Source of the DNA: Anaerococcus urinomassiliensis
GTDB taxonomy: Bacteria > Bacillota > Clostridia > Tissierellales > Peptoniphilaceae
Direction of reading: 5' to 3'
DNA length: 64,000 nt
Assembly: GCF_900128425.1 (NCBI RefSeq)
Contig: NZ_LT635782.1
Span: 1,185,691-1,249,690, forward strand
The translations under genes and the position numbers were made by a program. Of the stretch, positions 26,361 through 34,894 are shown piece after piece. The notes beneath the pieces are model-generated. The model saw nothing but the letters and a program-made list of their open reading frames with translations. It was not told the origin of the DNA and made no database searches. Each line of letters starts with the position of its first letter. Position 1 is the stretch's first letter.

Positions 26361-27515
26361 CTAATAAACCTCAAAAGATCCATCTAAATAAAGTGCAGGT
26401 AAATTCTTCTTTTCGTACCTTAGCTCATAATCATCTATAGACCTTATAACAGTCTGATATTTACTATCTTTAGAAAAAACATATAATTGACTTGCATGAA
26501 AAGAATCAAAATCCATTAAAATAAGGTTATGTGATGAAATAATTAGCTGGCCTTTTTCATTTTTATTGCTATTTATAATGCTATTAAATATTCTAATAAG
26601 AGCTTTGGCTCCTATTGATGAATCTAATTCATCAATAAGCACTGTCTTTCCATCAAAAATACCTAGAATATCAATCAATAAATTTACAATCTTTCGTATT
26701 CCTTGGGACTCATAAGCAATATCGTATTTATGGCCTTTACGCTTAATAACTAAATCGTAGCCAATCTTATCTTTAGCTTCTCTTTTGGTATACTCAAAAT
26801 CATCTATAGTAGAATCAAGGTCGCTAAGTATTTCTATTACTTCTTTCTTATAAAAATCTATAACTTTTTTTTCATCTTCATCTATAAGTCTAAATTGAGG
26901 AAAGTATTTTATTTCTTCATTAAAAGGAGATTCAGTTACAACACCTACGCTAGAGATTGTATCAACAAATGATTTAATATAATCTGGTATAAAGTCCTCT
27001 AATTTTGATAAAAAAGTATCTGTTGAATTTACAGTATTAAAAAGAGACTCTATCTCATTTTTTTTATCTAAATCAATACCAATTGATAGTTTTTTATTCT
27101 CGTATATAAATATTAGATTGTTATCACAAATAAATTCTTCATAAATTATTTCTCTATCTTTATCAAATTCAAGAGCATATTCAAAAACACGCTTATTTAC
27201 GGATTCTGTAATGCCAATCGAAAATTTTATATTTTTACAATCAAAATTAAAATCCTTATCAAAATCCCTTTCTAAACCATTTTTAATAATTCTCTTAAAA
27301 GATGCCAAAGCATAAAACCAGTTAGTCTTACCTGAAGCATTATCTCCAAACAATACAGCTGATTTCATGACTCTTGGAATCTTTTTGGAGTTAGGAATCA
27401 CAAAGTTTTTTTCATATTTAGTATTAACAATCCTAGCACCAGGACTAGGAGTAAAATAGAGCATCTGAGCTTCATTGAATGAAAGAAAGCCCCCTACTTC
27501 AAAATAAACAAGCAT
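26361..27515 (-). CDS. AAA15-family ATPase (RloA-like)
   Basis: The 384-residue ABC-type/AAA ATPase starts VYFEVGGFLSFNEAQMLYF, as in overcoming-lysogenisation-defect-like ATPases. Walker A is LFGDNASGKTNWF (near residue 58) and Walker B is KTVLIDELDSSIGAKA (near 287). The switch region is LIISSHNLILMDF. A 180-residue insert between Walker A and the signature region is helical. A strong AAAGGAGG site precedes the ATG. With the adjacent RloB-like gene it forms a two-gene cassette next to an insertion sequence and toxin-antitoxin genes. Confidence 0.87.
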   Translation of the reverse strand: MLVYFEVGGFLSFNEAQMLYFTPSPGARIVNTKYEKNFVIPNSKKIPRVMKSAVLFGDNASGKTNWFYALASFKRIIKNGLERDFDKDFNFDCKNIKFSIGITESVNKRVFEYALEFDKDREIIYEEFICDNNLIFIYENKKLSIGIDLDKKNEIESLFNTVNSTDTFLSKLEDFIPDYIKSFVDTISSVGVVTESPFNEEIKYFPQFRLIDEDEKKVIDFYKKEVIEILSDLDSTIDDFEYTKREAKDKIGYDLVIKRKGHKYDIAYESQGIRKIVNLLIDILGIFDGKTVLIDELDSSIGAKALIRIFNSIINSNKNEKGQLIISSHNLILMDFDSFHASQLYVFSKDSKYQTVIRSIDDYELRYEKKNLPALYLDGSFEVY

Positions 27516-27553
27516 ATAAACCTCCTTTTACTTATATATTACCACATAATAAA

Positions 27554-27582
27554 AAAGATAAACAGTTTTTTTGTTTATCTTT
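27554..27582. repeat. perfect inverted repeat upstream of the ATPase/RloB pair
   Basis: AAAGATAAACA and TGTTTATCTTT form a perfect 11-bp stem with a 7-base loop, about 40 bases before the ATPase start. On the minus strand Ts follow, so it could be an AT-only terminator/attenuator, or an operator for the pair. Confidence 0.6.
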
Positions 27583-27707
27583 ATCATTATTATATGATAT
27601 TATTTATGTCGGTATAGAGTAACTTTATTTTTTTACTTATAACGATATCATAATAAATTATCCTTATAGGCTGAATAAAATCTTAAATAAGGAAATGTAT
27701 TAAGAAA

Positions 27708-27744
27708 GATCCTTCGGTCGTGTTCACTCCCTCTAGGATGACAG
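27708..27744. repeat. dispersed hairpin repeat, half unit
   Basis: GATCCTTCGGTCG ... CTAGGATGACAG is one arm pair of the dispersed repeat family (arms GATCCTTCGG and GGATGACAG). It lies in the 324-base gap between the ATPase gene and the insertion sequence, which shows no gene. Confidence 0.8.
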
Positions 27745-27946
27745 GCGTGGTGATACTCACTTATTAATTCTCTGAATAATGATGAATAACATATTACCCC
27801 TGTCATTCTGAGCGGATGCGAAGAATCTCCTAGCTAAACTGTACATTGTAAATGCTAAAATAAGAATGTACAAAAGTGGTCAAATAAAAATGTACAAATA
27901 AAAACTTAATTGGATAATACATTTAATAAAATAATCAGGAGAATAT

Positions 27947-29245
27947 ATGTATTACCAATTAGAACTAAAAGATTCAAAATATTTTGAAATAAAGAATCTA
28001 AATGACTTAAATAAATTAAAAGTTTTTGAGGAGGTGTTAAATATTAAAGTCATTTTTTCAGAAATAGCAAAAGATTTAGGTGTTGATAGAAGAACTGTAA
28101 AGAAATACTATGATGGATACAATAAACCTAATACTAAGGAGAAGGCGAGTAAGATAGATCCTTTTATCCCCTTAATTAGGGAGCTTTTATGTGATTCTAG
28201 TATACAGAAGTTTCACTACAAAACTAACTTGTATCAATACTTAGTTGATAATTATGGTTTAGATGTTGCATCATCCACATTTAGACATTTCATAAAAAAT
28301 CATGAGGAGTTTAATCAATATTTCGTTAAGTCTAATAAAATTAGTTCTAGTGTCAGGTGTATGAGATATGAAACTGCCCCAGGAGAGCAAGCACAGATAG
28401 ACTGGAAAGAAGATTTTACCTTTTTAACTACAGATATAGGTTATGTTAGCTTAAATATCTTTGTCTTTATCCTAGGATACTCTAGATACTCTATCTACTA
28501 TGCAAGCTTAGATAAAAGACAATCAACCATATTTTCCTTTCTAAGTAATGCTTTTGAAAAATTAGGAGGAGTGCCCAGTGTAATAGTTACAGACAATCTA
28601 AAGACTGTTATGGATAAAGCAAGAAGTGAATATCACAAAGGTGAAATTAATTCTAAGTTTTATGAATTTGCTAAAGATTATGGATTTAAGGTTCAACCTT
28701 GCATAGTTAAAAGACCACGAACAAAAGGTAAAGTTGAAAGCCAAATGAAAATATTAGATGAGTTAGATGCTTATCAAGGAAAGCTATCATACAAAGAACT
28801 GATAGATAAGGTTGGAAAGATAAATTTAAGAAAGAATATGAGTATCCACCAAGGAACATCTAAAACTCCGATATCCTTGTTAGAAAAAGATAAAGGCTCC
28901 TTAAAAGCTCTTCCATCTAAAGAGATTAGGAGCCGATATCAAAACCATCAAAGCATTGTCAAAGTTAACGAATCTTCGATGATATCATACAAATCTAACC
29001 AATATTCTCTACCAACTGAATACATCGGAAAGACCGTAACACTACAAGTAGAAGACAACTACTTGTACCTGTATGATACCACACAATTAATAGTTAAGCA
29101 TAAAATTACCAATAAAAAGCTAAACTATCTTAAAGAACATTATCAAGAAATAACTAAAAAGACAATGCCCTACAAAGATGAAGTAGACATAAAAAAATTC
29201 TCAAAAGAAAACTTAAAAAAGATAGGAGCCTTGTTTGACAATTAA
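27947..29245 (+). CDS. istA: IS21-family transposase IstA
   Basis: The 432-residue DDE transposase has an N-terminal helix-turn-helix (SEIAKDLGVDRRTVKKYYDG, near residues 40-60). The catalytic triad lies in AQIDWKEDF (near 150), IVTDNLKTVMD (near 213) and RTKGKVESQMKI (near 260), followed by a beta-barrel C-terminal part. All catalytic residues are present and no frameshift is seen, so the element may be active. It overlaps istB by 11 bases. Confidence 0.95.
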   Translation: MYYQLELKDSKYFEIKNLNDLNKLKVFEEVLNIKVIFSEIAKDLGVDRRTVKKYYDGYNKPNTKEKASKIDPFIPLIRELLCDSSIQKFHYKTNLYQYLVDNYGLDVASSTFRHFIKNHEEFNQYFVKSNKISSSVRCMRYETAPGEQAQIDWKEDFTFLTTDIGYVSLNIFVFILGYSRYSIYYASLDKRQSTIFSFLSNAFEKLGGVPSVIVTDNLKTVMDKARSEYHKGEINSKFYEFAKDYGFKVQPCIVKRPRTKGKVESQMKILDELDAYQGKLSYKELIDKVGKINLRKNMSIHQGTSKTPISLLEKDKGSLKALPSKEIRSRYQNHQSIVKVNESSMISYKSNQYSLPTEYIGKTVTLQVEDNYLYLYDTTQLIVKHKITNKKLNYLKEHYQEITKKTMPYKDEVDIKKFSKENLKKIGALFDN

Positions 29246-29984
29246 AGAAACCAGCAATTACCTAAGATTAAAAGAAAATTTAGAATACTTAAAATTAAAA
29301 CAATTCATCTTACACATAGATGATCAAATAGCTGATAGGAATACCTCTTTAATAGAATCCTTGTTAAAATTAACGGATTATGAAGTAGATACAAAAAGAA
29401 TAAACGCAGCCAATCAGATGGTAAAAACAGCAGCATTTCCTTCTTTAAAAGACATATCAACTTTTGATTTCTCCTTTCAACCTAGCATTAATGAAAGACA
29501 AATTAAAGATTTATGTCAATTAGGGTTTCTAGAAAACAATGAAAATATAGTATTTCTAGGATCGAGTGGAGTAGGCAAAACTCATTTATCAATATCAATA
29601 GGTATAGAAGCGGCAAGACAAAGATATTCAACATATTTTATCAAATGTGCAAATCTACTAGAAAATCTAAAGAAAGCTCAAGATGAAAATAGGTTAGAAG
29701 CAAGACTAAAGCATTACGCCTCTTACAAGCTTTTGATAATAGATGAATTAGGCTATCTGCCTATTAGTCAAGGAGATGAACGACTCCTATTTCAACTAAT
29801 AGACAGAAGATATGAGAAGAAATCAACAATAGTTTCAACTAATATTAATTTTTCAGATTGGGAAAGTATATTTTATGATACAAGAATAGCTAACGCTATA
29901 CTTGATAGAATTCTTCATCATTGCACTGTTATTCAGATTGTAGGTGATTCTTATAGGCTAAAGGATATTGTTAACAAGGAGTAA
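29235..29984 (+). CDS. istB: IS21-family helper ATPase IstB
   Basis: The 249-residue DnaC-like AAA+ ATPase assists IstA in target selection. Walker A is FLGSSGVGKTHLSISIG (near residue 108) and Walker B LLIIDELGYLP (near 165). STNINFSDWESIF matches sensor/arginine-finger regions of the family. It starts inside the 3' end of istA, consistent with coupled translation, and the right terminal repeat begins right after its stop. Confidence 0.96.
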   Translation: MTIKETSNYLRLKENLEYLKLKQFILHIDDQIADRNTSLIESLLKLTDYEVDTKRINAANQMVKTAAFPSLKDISTFDFSFQPSINERQIKDLCQLGFLENNENIVFLGSSGVGKTHLSISIGIEAARQRYSTYFIKCANLLENLKKAQDENRLEARLKHYASYKLLIIDELGYLPISQGDERLLFQLIDRRYEKKSTIVSTNINFSDWESIFYDTRIANAILDRILHHCTVIQIVGDSYRLKDIVNKE

Positions 29985-30043
29985 ATTGTACATTCATATT
30001 TAGCCAAAAATGTACATTTTTATATTGACATTTACACTGTACA

Positions 30044-30876
30044 TTAAAAGATCCTTCGGCCTACGCCCTCGAGGATGACAAGGAGAAGAAAGTCAATACC
30101 ACAGCCACACTGTCATTCTGAGCGGATGCAAAGAATCCCTTGGATGAAGGGTACTTCGCGAGATCCTACGGTCGCGTCCACTCCCTCAGGATGACAGCGT
30201 GGGATAGATGCTTTAAAAAGTACATGTCTATTGGTAATAACACTATCATTGTGCCTTCCCATTGTCATTCTGATCGGATGCGAAGAATCCCCTGGATAGA
30301 CTGTACTTTATGAGATCCTACGGCCTGTGGCCTCAGTCGGCTCCGTTAGCCAAATCATATAGATTTGGACTTCGCGACATTTGACCTTCCATCAATTTCA
30401 TCTAAAGTTCTTCGGATTCACATTCGTTTATCTCGAAGATGACAAATTTACAATTTGCCACCCTAGATTTAGGGACTTGTATAGGTCAAGAAGGATGACA
30501 GGGGGTACGTACATTTTTATTAATAATGTCAGCCCAAGCAACTACGATTGTCATTCTGAGCGGATGCGAAGAATCCCTTGGATGAAGGGTACTTCGCTAG
30601 ATCCTACGGTCGCGTCCACTCCCTCAGAATGACAACGGGAAGAGCATAAAAACAACCAACCACTACCTGTCATTCTGAGCGAATGCGAAGAATCTCCTGG
30701 ATAGACTGCACTTTGTTAGATCCTTCGGTCGGCTACCTTAGCCAAATCGCCCTATATGCGACGGGTGGACTGCTAGGATTCTAAATAGATAGTTTGAATT
30801 ATTCTACCACTTCCAATGAGCAAAGCGAATGCACGGAGAAATCTACTTAAATAATCATTAAGTCTAGATAATAATA
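30044..30876. repeat. cluster of dispersed hairpin repeats (no gene)
   Basis: This 830-base stretch holds at least three full hairpin units (30111-30196, 30550-30636, 30668-30750) and several partial ones. Arms read TGTCATTCTGAGCG/CGAAGAATC and GATCC(T/A)(T/A)CGG/CCTCAG(G/A)ATGACA, which are inverted versions of each other. Segment 30336-30398 recurs inverted at 50316-50378 with two mismatches. Reading frames here are by-products of the repeats. Confidence 0.85.
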
Positions 30877-31191
30877 TTATATAAGTTCAGCAATATCTCT
30901 TCTAGAATAAAGTATCCTTCTAACTTCCATCACATCATCTATAACTACATAAAATATAGCATAACTGTCAACATTTATCCTATAATATTGATATTGTCTC
31001 GTTTTACTAGAACTATATGGTGCATACATTAAAGGATTATCAAGTCTTTTTATTATTGCTTTTTCAACTTTATCAACTAACTTATGAGCAGCAGCAGGAT
31101 TTTGTTAATCCACAGTAATGTAATCAACTATCTCATTTAAATCCTGCTCAAATAATGGTAAGTAATTAATTCTATAGGTTTGATTGTTCAT
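30877..31191 (-). pseudogene. ParE/RelE-type toxin gene with internal stop
   Basis: Conceptual translation gives MNNQTYRINYLPLFEQDLNE, a stop at codon 29 (TAA, 31107-31105), then QNPAAAHKLVDKVEKAIIKR, YRINVDSYAIFYVVIDD and a RRILYSRRDIAEL ending. This is a typical ParE/RelE ribonuclease/gyrase-toxin fold. A single T-to-A change from TTA (Leu) would create the stop, and the sequence otherwise stays in frame. It overlaps the upstream antitoxin gene by 20 bases, the normal arrangement. The toxin is probably inactive unless the stop is read through. Confidence 0.85.
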
Positions 31192-31444
31192 CTATCCTGT
31201 TCCTAATATTATTAAAAACATCATTATGTTCTAATCTCTCTGTATTAGTATCAGCAATCATATCAGCCTGGTCCAATTTTTTCTCAATAGTATCTGTCAA
31301 ACTTGCATAATGATCTAAGCTCATTACAACCATTGATCCATATCCATTTTTAGTTAGAAAAATAGGTGAGTCGGTGCTATTAACTTCTTTTTCAATTTCT
31401 GTAAAATTATTTCTCAAATCTGATATAGGACGAATATTTATCAT
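31172..31444 (-). CDS. Phd/YefM family antitoxin
   Basis: The 90-residue protein starts INIRPISDLRNNFTEIEKEV, contains DSPIFLTKNGYGSMVVMSLD and a helical acidic C-terminus, matching Phd/YefM antitoxins. These bind their own promoter and neutralise ParE/RelE-type toxins. Its partner toxin directly downstream is interrupted by a stop codon, so the antitoxin may now be an orphan. Its length is normal. Confidence 0.93.
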   Translation of the reverse strand: MINIRPISDLRNNFTEIEKEVNSTDSPIFLTKNGYGSMVVMSLDHYASLTDTIEKKLDQADMIADTNTERLEHNDVFNNIRNRIDEQSNL

Positions 31445-33115
31445 AATTTATAACTCCTTTTATCATAATTATATCATTACTTTATACATTCTCAATTATA
31501 CATCTTAATCACAAACAAATTTAAAAATAATATATCCAACTTATTACATATAATAGGGTTTATTCAATAAGCTTTATTAAATGAGCAAAATGAATGATGT
31601 ATAGACCTATTTGTAAATGTCAACCGAAAATTGGTCTATAAATAGTGAAAAAATTGACCACACTTTTCCTTTCCCATAGGGGAAAACCCAGGGGACTTAA
31701 TAAGCCTGTCCGGCTCGTGGAGGACATGCCCCTTATGCCCTTCCCGGCATCTACGGTATGATCTTAGCATCTATTAACTATAGTTATATAAATCTCTTAT
31801 AAATACCAATATTATCTACTGTAACCTCTATCCCTTGGGGACCCTTTAAGGGCGTTGTCCTCACTCGCCGGACTGGCTGGCGTTCGCCCTCCAAAGTCTC
31901 CCCAAACCCCTACCAAACTCACCCTAACGGCCACTCGCGTGGGGCGATGTTGTGGTATAAACACCAATTTTTTCCAACGCTAAGCTTATAAACATTTAGG
32001 ATATATTGTTCAAATTGGTAGGTTAATAATAAAGGGAATTTTTTTGAATTTATTAATGTCTTTTGTTTAATAATTATTTTAGTTTATACCTTCGACTCCG
32101 GGGTGCAGGGCGGTAGGGGCGACAGATGCCCCTTTTGCCCTTCCCCGGGCCCCCGACCCATTTCACCCCTCTGCCACTCGCGTGGGGCGGAGTGAATTAT
32201 CAACATCAAAAATAGGGTTTTATCAATCTCAAATTTCTAAAAATCGCAAACTCGCTACGCTCAAACAGTGCGATTTTCTAAACGAAATTATGAGATCTTA
32301 AAACACCAATTTTTTCCACCTCTAAGCTTAGTTATGTTTCCCGGCCCCCTGTCATTCTGATTGAGCGCTAGCGAAAGAAGAATCTCCTGGCGTAGTGTTT
32401 CTCTATGAGATCCTTCGGTCACATTCGTTCCCTCAAGGATGACAGGTGTGCCAGAGTTATTTATGCATTGAATATAAATATACTATAAAAAAAGAATTTG
32501 CGGAGCAAACTTCTACTGCTCATTGCTCCACGCAGTGGCGGTGGGGGTGTAGAAGGTATAGGGGGATCGGGGGAGTTAAACAACCGTTAATTTCGGTTGT
32601 TTAACCCGGAAACTAAGTGCGGATGCACGAAATAGCTTTTTAAAAGCGAGTTTCCGTAGGAAAAAGGGGTCTGTCCGAGATCGGCCGGACTGGCAATTGC
32701 TACCCCTAATTCCTATCCTCCGAGGTACTAAGGTACAGCCTTAAAAAATATTTAAATAAAAGATTTTGATTACTAAAATAAAATAAAAATATTTTCTTTT
32801 TAAATTCTTTGTAAAGATCCTTCGGTCGCTTACGCTCCCTCTAGGATGACAGAGAAAAGCGTCAATACCACCCACCCCTGTCATGTTGAGAGTATGCGAA
32901 AAATCTCCTATACAAACATATTCCCCTCAAAGATCCTTCGGTCAGTCCTGTAAGGCCCTCCCTCGAGGATGACAGGTGCGCTTGGACATTTTATAGGATG
33001 CATATGTTTAAGAATAATACTTAATATACAAAAAGCCACCAGAAATATATTCTAGTAGCTATTGTGTGTAATCTTGATTGAAAACTTATAATTTTATATA
33101 TATTAGTCTCTTGTA
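31445..33115. repeat. 1.7-kb non-coding repeat region
   Basis: No credible gene is seen. The stretch contains a rRNA-leader-like motif (31702-31725); GC-rich pockets around 31700-31950 and 32095-32195 with two copies of CCACTCGCGTGGGGCG (31931-31946, 32174-32189); two copies of ACACCAATTTTTTCCA followed by CTAAGCTTA (about 31960 and 32302); dispersed hairpin repeats (32348-32443, 32815-32850, 32879-32976); and a structured repeat at 32494-32717. Many look like worn copies of one another. Confidence 0.75.
32494..32717 (-). repeat. structured repeat, copy 1 (single unit)
   Basis: Read on the minus strand this is the same element as the two-unit copy at 49681-49990, in opposite orientation. The core (32561-32659) matches the first unit there over about 92 bases without a mismatch, and similarity extends across a GTCCG...CGGAC hairpin to 32717. 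The core folds into an outer stem CGGAAAC/GTTTCCG enclosing two hairpins (GCTTTT/AAAAGC and GTGC/GCAC), then a 12-bp hairpin GTTAAACAACCG/CGGTTGTTTAAC. Confidence 0.85.
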
Positions 33116-33574
33116 CTATATAAAAGTAATATACCTATTTAAATTAACTAAATCTTGTTCATTTAATATAATATCCCTCGGGGCTTTATTATTTATCTTG
33201 TTTAACAAAATATTAAATACATCGTCACTAACATCTCGTCTCGATTGTGTTAAAAGTTTTACATCGTAAGTTACATTCAACGAATTAAAAAATTTATCAC
33301 AGTCAATTCTCGTTTTCTTATTAAAAGGATTTCTATTAGGGTCTGGACTCTCATCATGATAAGAGGTAATTGGATTGCTCTCAGCTTTTAGCATATAAGG
33401 TTTAAGTGTCTGGCATTTAAGAAACTTATGTTTATTATTATTAACTGATCTACAAATATACATATGAGAATTAGTAGCAAGTTTAGAATTTATATTTGGG
33501 TATGGAAGTTTAATTGTAATAACGTCTTTTTCTCTAATCAATATCCATTGCTCCATTCTCATCAATCTCAACAT
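33116..33574 (-). CDS. hypothetical protein, candidate toxin partner
   Basis: The protein of up to 152 residues overlaps the 3' end of the Panacea-like gene by about 41 bases, a typical toxin-antitoxin arrangement. An early strand-rich part (DVITIKLPYPNINSKLATNS, then HMYICRSVNNNKHKFLKCQT) and FNKKTRIDCDKFF weakly recall MazF/PemK-type endoribonucleases. That is only an impression. Several in-frame ATGs (33574, 33562, 33556) are possible starts and none has a strong ribosome binding site. Translation is probably coupled to the upstream gene. Confidence 0.55.
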   Translation of the reverse strand: MLRLMRMEQWILIREKDVITIKLPYPNINSKLATNSHMYICRSVNNNKHKFLKCQTLKPYMLKAESNPITSYHDESPDPNRNPFNKKTRIDCDKFFNSLNVTYDVKLLTQSRRDVSDDVFNILLNKINNKAPRDIILNEQDLVNLNRYITFI

Positions 33575-34190
33575 ATACTGGATTGTGCAATCCTCCGTTT
33601 TCCACTACCTCAGATAGTACATCCATATGTTCCTCGGTAAGATTATTATAATCATCATCTGATATTAAAATATTATAGTTAGATATTGGCAAAATTTTAA
33701 TATTATTAATTAGATCTATAGGATACATTTCTCTAAGTGTATTCAATAGTTTAACATCATCATCACTAAAATCTTCTATATCTAAATTGACCTGCTGTTC
33801 TCCTGACAGAATCCTATCTTTTTTTGCACTCCACAAATTTAATTCGTGAGTTAAGTTGGAAAGTTCATTCTCGTTTAATATAGAAACAATAAAATCAGCT
33901 AATTGAACTCTTTCCATATCAATATCAGAATTATCAGCATCATTTATTTCTTTACATTTGATTAAAAACTCAGAATTATCCTTAGTATAGTCTCCCCACA
34001 AATTGCTAAAGACTGGACCTCTTTTCCAACCTCTTAAGTGATCGAATTCAGCATGTTCTCCATCAATTCTACTAAACAATTCATAAAAAAGCACAAATTT
34101 CTGTAGCTTAAGAGGAGAATCGAAAGCTGACTTGTTATTATTTAATAACCAAGCACTTAAATTTAATTTTCTATTGCTTGAATAAAGCAT
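33534..34190 (-). CDS. Panacea/DUF4065-like protein (candidate antitoxin)
   Basis: The N-terminal 150 residues resemble the Panacea (SocA/GepA-like) domain: LSAWLLNNNKSAFDSPLKLQ, KFVLFYELFSRIDG, HLRGWKRGPVFSNLWGDYTK, then a helix-rich end LSNLTHELNLWSAKK. Panacea proteins are antitoxins that neutralise many unrelated toxins, usually encoded next to them. Here a small gene overlaps downstream. The 60-residue C-terminal acidic extension (ISDDDYNNLTEEHMDVLSEV) is not part of the domain. Domain assignment is by eye. Confidence 0.65.
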   Translation of the reverse strand: MLYSSNRKLNLSAWLLNNNKSAFDSPLKLQKFVLFYELFSRIDGEHAEFDHLRGWKRGPVFSNLWGDYTKDNSEFLIKCKEINDADNSDIDMERVQLADFIVSILNENELSNLTHELNLWSAKKDRILSGEQQVNLDIEDFSDDDVKLLNTLREMYPIDLINNIKILPISNYNILISDDDYNNLTEEHMDVLSEVVENGGLHNPVYVEIDENGAMDID

Positions 34191-34372
34191 GACATCATCT
34201 CCTTAAAATTTATTAATTTGAATTGCCAAAATAAATTAATAGTTAGTCTAATTATACAAGCATATAAATTAAAATCAATTAAGCATTCTGATATTAACTA
34301 AGTAATCTTTTTGAATGTTTACTCTTATACTATACATTATTTAATAGAATTAGACTTGAAAGCGATAAGATA

Positions 34373-34792
34373 TTATTTCTTATTGTTTGATAATTTCTTT
34401 TTGTAGCTAAGACCTTTAACTGATACAGTTAATATCTTAATGCATATTAGAGCTAATATAATTTGCTTATAATCTGCAAAATCTTTTGTTTCTAAGCCTA
34501 TATATGCAAATACGAAAGTTAAGACAGTAATAATACCATCAATAATATCAAAAAAATCAATAACAAAATCATAATCATTAGTATTAAACATATTGCTAGA
34601 TTCCATTATTTTCATTATTAATAGTGTTAATAATATACTAATTAATATTAATGCGCCAAGTAATATTATTTCATTTTTAATCAATGTTTTTAATAAATAA
34701 GATATAGCCAAATATATTAAAATTGATATTGCCACTACTAATATTGATAAACCAACTTTCATATCATTTTTTGTTTCATTAGAAAGATCCAT
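34373..34792 (-). CDS. small predicted membrane protein
   Basis: This 139-residue protein has four hydrophobic segments (SILVVAISILIYLAISYLL; EIILLGALILISILLTLLIM; IIDGIITVLTFVFAYIGLE; IILALICIKILTVSV) and a basic Lys/Asn tail. No family is recognised. It stands alone between the Panacea pair and the pilin terminator, with 182 gene-free AT-rich bases upstream. It could be an immunity-type or accessory-island protein, but nothing visible proves it. Confidence 0.6.
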   Translation of the reverse strand: MDLSNETKNDMKVGLSILVVAISILIYLAISYLLKTLIKNEIILLGALILISILLTLLIMKIMESSNMFNTNDYDFVIDFFDIIDGIITVLTFVFAYIGLETKDFADYKQIILALICIKILTVSVKGLSYKKKLSNNKK

Positions 34793-34816
34793 AAAATATT
34801 CCTTTATTTAGTTTTT

Positions 34817-34850
34817 ATAAAAAAGAGCCCAGGGTTTTATCCTGAGCTCT
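34817..34850 (-). terminator. terminator of the IPQTG pilin gene
   Basis: On the minus strand GAGCTCAGG, a 7-base loop and CCTGGGCTC form a strong stem (one mismatch) followed by six or more Ts, about 45 bases after the pilin stop. Confidence 0.9.
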
Positions 34851-34894
34851 CTTATTGCTTTTTCTTATTTAGTTTTTTGTTACTATTTCAGCGA

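Larger units (their letters stand above)
27840..30043 (+). mobile_element. IS21-family insertion sequence
   Basis: The 2,204-bp element carries istA and istB. Its ends are related inverted repeats: left TGTACATTGTAAATG, right (complement) TGTACAGTGTAAATG. Each end also holds inner AATGTACA repeats, near 27866, 27889, 29987 and 30009, the multiple terminal sites typical of IS21. No clear target duplication is visible (left flank GCTAAAC, right flank TTAAAAG). It sits in the loop of a dispersed hairpin repeat. Confidence 0.93.
27801..30081. repeat. dispersed hairpin repeat interrupted by the IS
   Basis: The left arm (TGTCATTCTGAGCGGATG, then CGAAGAATCTCC, 27801-27830) and right arm (GATCCTTCGGC ... 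GAGGATGACA, 30050-30080) would form one ordinary repeat unit if the IS21 element between them were removed. Intact units such as 30668-30750 show the same order of arms. Confidence 0.75.

Noticed and set aside
27833..30050. Target-site duplication of the IS21 element
   Set aside because: Flanks GCTAAAC and TTAAAAG share only TAAA at different offsets from the ends, which is not convincing.
30381..30632. Small open frame inside the repeats
   Set aside because: It is made entirely of hairpin-repeat sequence, has no ribosome binding site and no protein-like pattern.
30044..30876. Possible CRISPR array (many short repeats)
   Set aside because: Repeats are palindromic, unequal in spacing, occur in both orientations and have no uniform spacers or cas genes nearby.
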